NCBI GenBank assembly: GCA_038503075.1 | Contig: JBCAML010000006.1 | Coordinates: 806,001 to 870,000 of the forward strand | DNA length: 64,000 nt | Direction of reading: 5' to 3' | Source of the DNA: Gyromitra esculenta | Taxonomy: Eukaryota > Ascomycota > Pezizomycetes > Pezizales > Discinaceae | Shown here: piece by piece, positions 54,667 to 64,000 of the stretch | How positions within the stretch are numbered: the stretch's first letter is position 1 | How the letters are laid out: the number at the start of each line of letters is the position of its first letter | Translations under genes and position numbers: made by a program | The notes under the pieces: model-generated | Databases searched by the model: none | What the model was told of the DNA's origin: nothing | What the model saw: only the letters and a program-made list of their open reading frames with translations

Positions 54667-55871
54667 ATGGCTCCAGCGAAGCTGACAGGCAAGCCTGCAG
54701 AGATTGCTGCCTTTATTGACAGGTTCGATGTGAGTCGAGGAAAAATACCCCTCAGGCGCTTTCTTAATTGAGGCTTCACTAACAGATTTTGTCGTAGATT
54801 TTTCTGTTCGACTGTGACGGTATGATTCATACTTTCTATAATTAACGAATGACCCACGAGCTAATATTGGTTGTGGGTCGCTAGGTGTCTTATGGCATGG
54901 AAATACCCTCCTCCACAAAACCGTCGAGACATTAGATATGCTTCGGAGCAAAGGTGAATAAAGGTCACTGCCCTGTCTTTCGCTTTAATCCAAACCTAAT
55001 CCACTGCTCCCTGTCTCCAATTTTCTTGCCTAGGGTTACCGACTAACTTAATGGGTAGGAAAGCAAATAGTCTTTGTCACCAACAATTCCACCAAGTCTC
55101 GGCGCGCCTATAAGAAAAAGCTCGACGGTCTCGGAATCCCAGCGGAAGTTGACGAGATTTTTTGCTCCGCTTACTCTTCCGCAGTCTATATTAAGCGTGT
55201 TGTCAAGCTCCCTGCTGAAAAGAAGGTTTATGTGATTGGAGAATCTGGAATTGAAGAAGAGCTCCAGAACGAGGGTGTGAAATACTTTGGCGGGACGGAT
55301 CCTGAAGAGAGAGCTCAGATGCAGGAGGAAGACTACACGGCTTTTGCTCCCGATCCAGAGGTAAACAGTCAATTTTCACCGCTCTCTAGGGCCCTTTCAA
55401 GCCCAACTGACAATCACCCCTACTACTTAGGTCGGCGTAGTTCTCTGTGGTCTTGACAACTACATTAACTACCGCAAATACGCTAGAGCCTTCCAATACC
55501 TCCAGAACCCCGATACCCTTTTTCTAGCCACCAACGTTGACTCCACCTTCCCGAACAGAGGAAAGCTTTTCCCCGGAGCTGGCTCCATTTCTGCACCCTT
55601 GACGTATATGACCAATCGTACCCCGCTCTCCCTTGGGAAACCTTCTCAAGCTATGATGGACGCTATTGAGGGAAAGTTTCAGTTTGATCGGAAGAGGACT
55701 TGCATGGTTGGTGACAGGCTCAATACCGATATCAAGTTCGGTATCGAGGGTGGATTGGGAGGGACTCTAGCGGTCCTTACTGGTGTTTCAACTGAGGAGG
55801 AAATTCTCAGTTCGGACGCTGTTTCTACTCCGGACGTTTATCTAAACCAGCTTAGTGATTTGCTTGGATAA
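54667..55871 (+). CDS. PHO13: 4-nitrophenylphosphatase / phosphoglycolate phosphatase (Pho13)
   Basis: HAD-superfamily phosphatase that clears 2-phosphoglycolate and related metabolic side products (family knowledge). Exons 54667-54729, 54798-54819, 54885-54953, 55059-55360 and 55431-55871 give 298 residues. The tiny 22-base exon 2 carries FLFDCD, and splicing to exon 3 gives motif I, DCDGVLW, with both catalytic Asp. Motif II is FVTNNS, the Lys region is SLGKPS, and motif III/IV is MVGDRLNTDI. A C2-type cap lies between motifs II and III. All introns are GT-AG. Lengths agree with yeast Pho13 (about 310). It is the first gene right of the nest and looks intact. Confidence 0.95.
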
Positions 55872-56971
55872 ATATCATTGGCACCAGTTGAATTTTGGAG
55901 TTTTTTATAGAATAGATAGATGGGCCCTAGGTGATAAAATCATAGAACACACATAGAAGAGATGATCGTTAAGCGACTTCTATAGATTATTGATACCCAA
56001 TTCATGGCCACCTATCTTAGGAATTCAGGTCAGGGAAAACCTTTCCAATGCCAGTTACTAGCCACAACAACCTCTAAAATACCATTCAACACCAAGCACA
56101 ACTAGAGACACATGGATACCTCTGCCCAAGATGCACGCCCATGCACACACAGCGCGCTACCATGCTGCTTCTGCATCAGAATCTAGTTTTTTTTTTAGGA
56201 TATGGAGTAAATAGATAGAATAAATCAAGTAAATCACCACTTTAGCGATAGGGGCTTAATAAGGGTGTATTATTCTGCTAAGTCTACGCGAGCCAGAGCA
56301 TAGCTGGAGTGATGGGGGTATAGAGATACAGCACACATAAATAGCTACTATATTTAGTAGAAGCTAAGAGAATTTGGTCAATGGTAGGGGTGTTTATGTG
56401 GTGGGTGGGGTTTCCGTGTGTTTCCGGTTGTTCTTGGTGTTGGGTGGTATTTTAAAGGTTGCTATGGCTAATGACTGGCATTGGAATCAACACTTCTTAA
56501 AAATAGGCTCTGAATTCTTGCCTCTGTGCGGACTATGGAGTCTCAGGCCTCGCATAGGGCAACTACTACCAGAAAAAGTGGCTCTTCGAGAATAAAGTGC
56601 GAGTATTCAATTTAGTTGAGGGTCGAGACAAAAGCAACAAACATATTCCGGAGGCCATTTGTTGAGCAGTAACGTAAAATTGGCCTGCCACTCTCAAGAA
56701 TACAGATACCCGTCAAAATAAACTCTTGGCAGAGCACCCATAAACACTTCCTCAAGGAAAAAAATCCATACACCAGAACGAAATAAGACGATGTGAACCG
56801 CTTTAGAAAGAAAATAGAAAGGACAAAGAATCCAGCTATCACATATAACAACAAAAGATGAGTAGTTAAAATACAGAAACCGTCGTGCTCAAGGCACAGA
56901 AAAGAACAAATGCGTGGAGAAAGAAAAAAAGTGATGTATAAAAAGTACTACCACAAACTCTCAGAAAAGAT
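55872..56971. other. Convergent 3' region (PHO13 / UBP15), no gene
   Basis: About 1.1 kb of AT-rich sequence. It must contain both polyadenylation regions. Open frames at 56374-56595 and 56612-56854 lack motifs and are likely chance. No inverted-repeat element recognised. Confidence 0.5.
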
Positions 56972-61308
<4,337 letters not shown>

Positions 61309-62491
61309 TATCCAATGATGAAATAAGTATCAAGAGCTTGTTGGAGTAATCATACCATATCCATAGTGTTTATTTACTTTCGAACTAGGGAAGGGGAAAG
61401 ATGAACCAGATAGTAACCTCCTTCAAGTATAGGAGACAACGGAAGTGGACGGGGAGACGGCTAAGATAGTGGTTTGTATGATTTAGGCTATGGGTTTAAA
61501 TTTCTAATCGAGCTTGAGCGTGAAGAAAGATGATGTATGGATGTACGGATGTTCGTGATATTGGAGGGTGTATCGGTATAGTAGAGAACGGTGATCACGG
61601 CGGGGTGAGGACTTGGGAGAGGTGACAAGTTACAACAAACAACCTGGTGTAGGAGGGGCAACAGACAAAGAAGCTACTACTAGGTACCGAGAACGAGTCG
61701 AAGCCTTCTCTATACTAGCTGAAGATGAGCCTGAGGCGGAGGGGGTGGTGGTGGCGGTTGTGGTGGTGGCGGGGGGCGGGTACGAGGAAGGAGTAGAGGA
61801 GGCAGGTCGGGGGTCAAGAAGCGTTGGAAAAGCAAGCTAAGAAGTGGAAAGTGTAGCAGAGTGGCTATGGCTTGCGAATGTATGGTGAGGAGTTGAGGTA
61901 GGTTGAGCCGCTGCTGACTATTATTTTATTTCGTGATGAGGAAGGGGGGTGATGGCAGCTTGTCGCAGAGCGGATGCGTTCTCTCACAGGATGCGCTTGA
62001 TACATCTGTGCACAGTGCAGTGCTCTACGTAGTTGCTTCACGGGCGAGGGCAAGGTGTGGCTTAATGCGGGGCTCTTGTGTGTGTGCACCGCCACCGCTT
62101 GGGCCAAGCACATCCTTTCAGGTATTCGCCCATACCTGAAGCAGTACACACACTACTGTACCTCGCAACGGTGGCTGTGGCAGAGAATAAAAGTACGCGC
62201 ACATGTACGTACTTGATATGTGTATTTGGGCCAACTTCCTCGGTGGTTTTCTCTAGTTGTATTGTTGCTTGTGCCTGTCGCCATCTCATGCTTGTGCGGG
62301 GAACACCGTGAGACCCGCCTTTTGTGACTCGGTCCCGCATTCGACATCGTGCTGGATTGACTCAACCTCACTCCGTTCCCGCATCTCTCCCTCCCCCTTC
62401 CTCTACCCTCTACATAGGGCTTCCTGGCTATCTTATAGCACCATACCCACTCCCACTTTCCTTCCATTCAATCAATGGCATTCCCACCGCC
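61309..62491. promoter_or_regulatory. Divergent promoter region (UBP15 / mitochondrial kinase)
   Basis: Nearly 1.2 kb non-coding. It contains a strongly G-rich stretch on the plus strand (about 61,735-61,805, runs of GG/GGG/GGGGGG separated by T or C) and CT-rich sequence at 62,385-62,470 before the kinase start. Short open frames over the G-rich stretch are compositional artefacts. Confidence 0.5.
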
Positions 62492-63956
62492 ATGGCCTCC
62501 ATGTTCCCGTTCTCACGATGCTACAACTACTCGCTAGGATTTCCTCGTAAAGCATTTTCATATTTTCCAAACTTGGTATCGTCCCCCAGAATACTTTTTT
62601 CCCTCGCTGCCCAAACTCGATCTTTCAGATCGTCTGCAACTCATCAATGGCGCTCCTCTGTTGTCCTTGACTCGTATGTCGAGAAACCTGCTCGTCCAAT
62701 CTCGCTGCGGCAATTGATCTTTTTCGGTGGGCGCAACCTTGACGAGCGCCGTATTATCGATTTCGCAAACTATGTTCGCTCTGAACTACCCGTGCGTATT
62801 GCGCATAGGATCAGAGACATGCAAAAGCTACCTTACGTCGTTGTCACGAACCGGCACTTGTCAGAGGTGTACGAGCTTTACTATAGCGCGTTCGATGCAT
62901 TCCGAAAAATCCCTGAGATTAAGACCGTAGAGGACAACGACAATTTCTGCCAAGTAGTCCAGAGAACGCTGAAGGAGCATCTGACGGTGATACCCAGTTT
63001 GGCGATGGGGGTCTTGGAATGTAGAGACCTGGTGCCTGCTGAGGAATTGGATAGGTTCATGAATCGAGTCCTGCGTAGTGTATGGCGTCCTTTTTTTTAA
63101 AAAACAATATATATATATATTTAAAAAAAACGCAGCTTTGTAGTTGGTTGTCAATATGCTAAATTGATTATGTCTACCTACACAGCGGATCTCCCGTCGG
63201 GTGATAGCAGAGCAACATCTAGCTCTCACGGATACTTTCAACTCTCCCTTTCATTTCCCAGACTCATCGCCCCACCATACTGGCACGGATTTTGTTGGCG
63301 AAGTGTTCCCGCGCTGTAACGCCCGAGAGGTTGTCGAGACGGTCGGAAAACATGCTCAGGATCTAGCCCGCGAAGCTAATGGTTCTTCATCCCGTGTCCC
63401 TGAAATCCAAATCGAGGGTCACCTAGACACGACTTTCCCTTATATTCTCTCACATATCGAATATATCATCGGCGAACTCCTCCGAAATTCAATTCAAGCC
63501 ACCATTGACTGCCACTCTTCCTCGGCAAAGCTTCCTCCTATCAAAGTTCTTATCTGTCACGCCCCTCAGCACGTAATTTTCCGTGTCTCTGATCAAGGCG
63601 GTGGTGTGCCTGCCGACGAGCTGGCTGACCTTTGGTCTTTCGCCAAAGGTCCTCGCCCCCAGGCCCGACTCAAAAACTTTTCTCAAGTTCCAAAAATGGC
63701 TGCAACACTACAAGAGCTACAAAAGACGTCGCACACGCATTCGCGTCGGGAAGGCCAAGATAGCTCCTTGTCTACCTTGACATCCAGGCCTCCGCATCTA
63801 CGGCTCGGAATGGGGCTGCCTATGAGTAGAGTGTATGCGGAGTACTGGGCTGGTAACCTAGAATTGCACAGTTTGGAAGGTTACGGGACGGATGTGTTTT
63901 TGCAGATATCCAAGCTTGGGAATAAGAGTGAACAGTTGAACCTTGACGGTGTGTAA
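62492..63956 (+). CDS. Mitochondrial pyruvate/branched-chain dehydrogenase kinase
   Basis: PDK/BCKDK-family protein kinase that inactivates a mitochondrial 2-oxoacid dehydrogenase complex by Ser phosphorylation (family knowledge). Exons 62492-63079 and 63186-63956 give 452 residues. The start MASMFPFSRCYNYSLGFPRK opens an Arg-rich, acid-free ~60-residue mitochondrial presequence. The helical bundle domain follows (RQLIFFGGRNLDERRIIDFA), with RRVIAEQHLAL carrying the conserved His. The GHKL ATPase domain shows the N-box ELLRNSIQA, G1 box DQGGGVP and G2 box LGMGLPMSRVYAEYW, then GYGTDVFLQ. A poly-T run and an AT repeat (63090-63128) lie in the intron. I cannot say which complex is the target from sequence alone (Pkp1- versus Pkp2-type). 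Confidence 0.93.
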
Positions 63957-64000
63957 AGTAGGGAGATTCGGTGATATGGGTAATGAATTGTTTTAATTGT
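63957..64000. other. Kinase 3' flank
   Basis: Only 44 bases remain after the stop codon; nothing can be called. Confidence 0.4.

Noticed and set aside
62324..62491. Upstream extension of the mitochondrial kinase frame
   Set aside because: The open frame extends left of 62492 only by chance through the CT-rich leader; its text (RIRHRAGLTQPHSVPASLPP) is not family-like, while the start at 62492 opens a good presequence.

Overview
The window comes from a filamentous ascomycete (Pezizomycotina-type) nuclear genome. The genes are split by short introns of about 50-80 bases with GT...CTAAC...AG signals, and the proteins match fungal forms of Cyk3, Cdc12/AspC septin, Glc8, Ubp15 and Pho13. All coding genes are single-copy housekeeping genes. 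I saw no tRNA, rRNA, CRISPR array or bacterial-style operon. Species cannot be fixed from the sequence.

Left arm (1-22,600). HID1 (minus, runs off the left edge), an AIG2-like gamma-glutamylcyclotransferase (minus), CYK3 (plus, with a one-base frameshift before its conserved C-terminal part), GLC8 (plus, with a GC-AG intron), SDH3 (plus), the septin CDC12 (plus) and a p24 cargo-receptor gene (minus). The spaces between them hold small inverted-repeat elements with TA target duplications and broken Tc1/mariner transposase relics.

Centre (22,600-54,100). About 31 kb is a nest of LTR retrotransposons that entered one ~220 bp inverted-repeat element. Using target-site duplications I can order 20 insertions of two related Ty3/Gypsy chromovirus families, A and B. 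Four are full-length (B-outer, A1, A2, A3) and sixteen are solo LTRs, reaching five levels of nesting. A1 keeps open gag and pol frames. A2 has two identical LTRs but a broken interior. B-outer and A3 are heavily decayed. One further unclassified insert lies at about 50,670-52,110.

The elements carry three sequence-visible RNA signals: (1) a -1 frameshift site TTTAAAC directly before the gag stop, followed by a stem whose two arms change together between copies; (2) a primer-binding site that matches the element's own predicted mRNA 5' end instead of a tRNA (Tf1-type self-priming); (3) a U5 hairpin with a constant GGATA loop and a covarying stem. The LTRs lack TG...CA ends; they begin TTTC and end GAGA.

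Right arm (54,100-64,000). PHO13 phosphatase (plus), the USP7/Ubp15 ubiquitin protease (minus) and a mitochondrial pyruvate/branched-chain dehydrogenase kinase (plus, divergent from UBP15).
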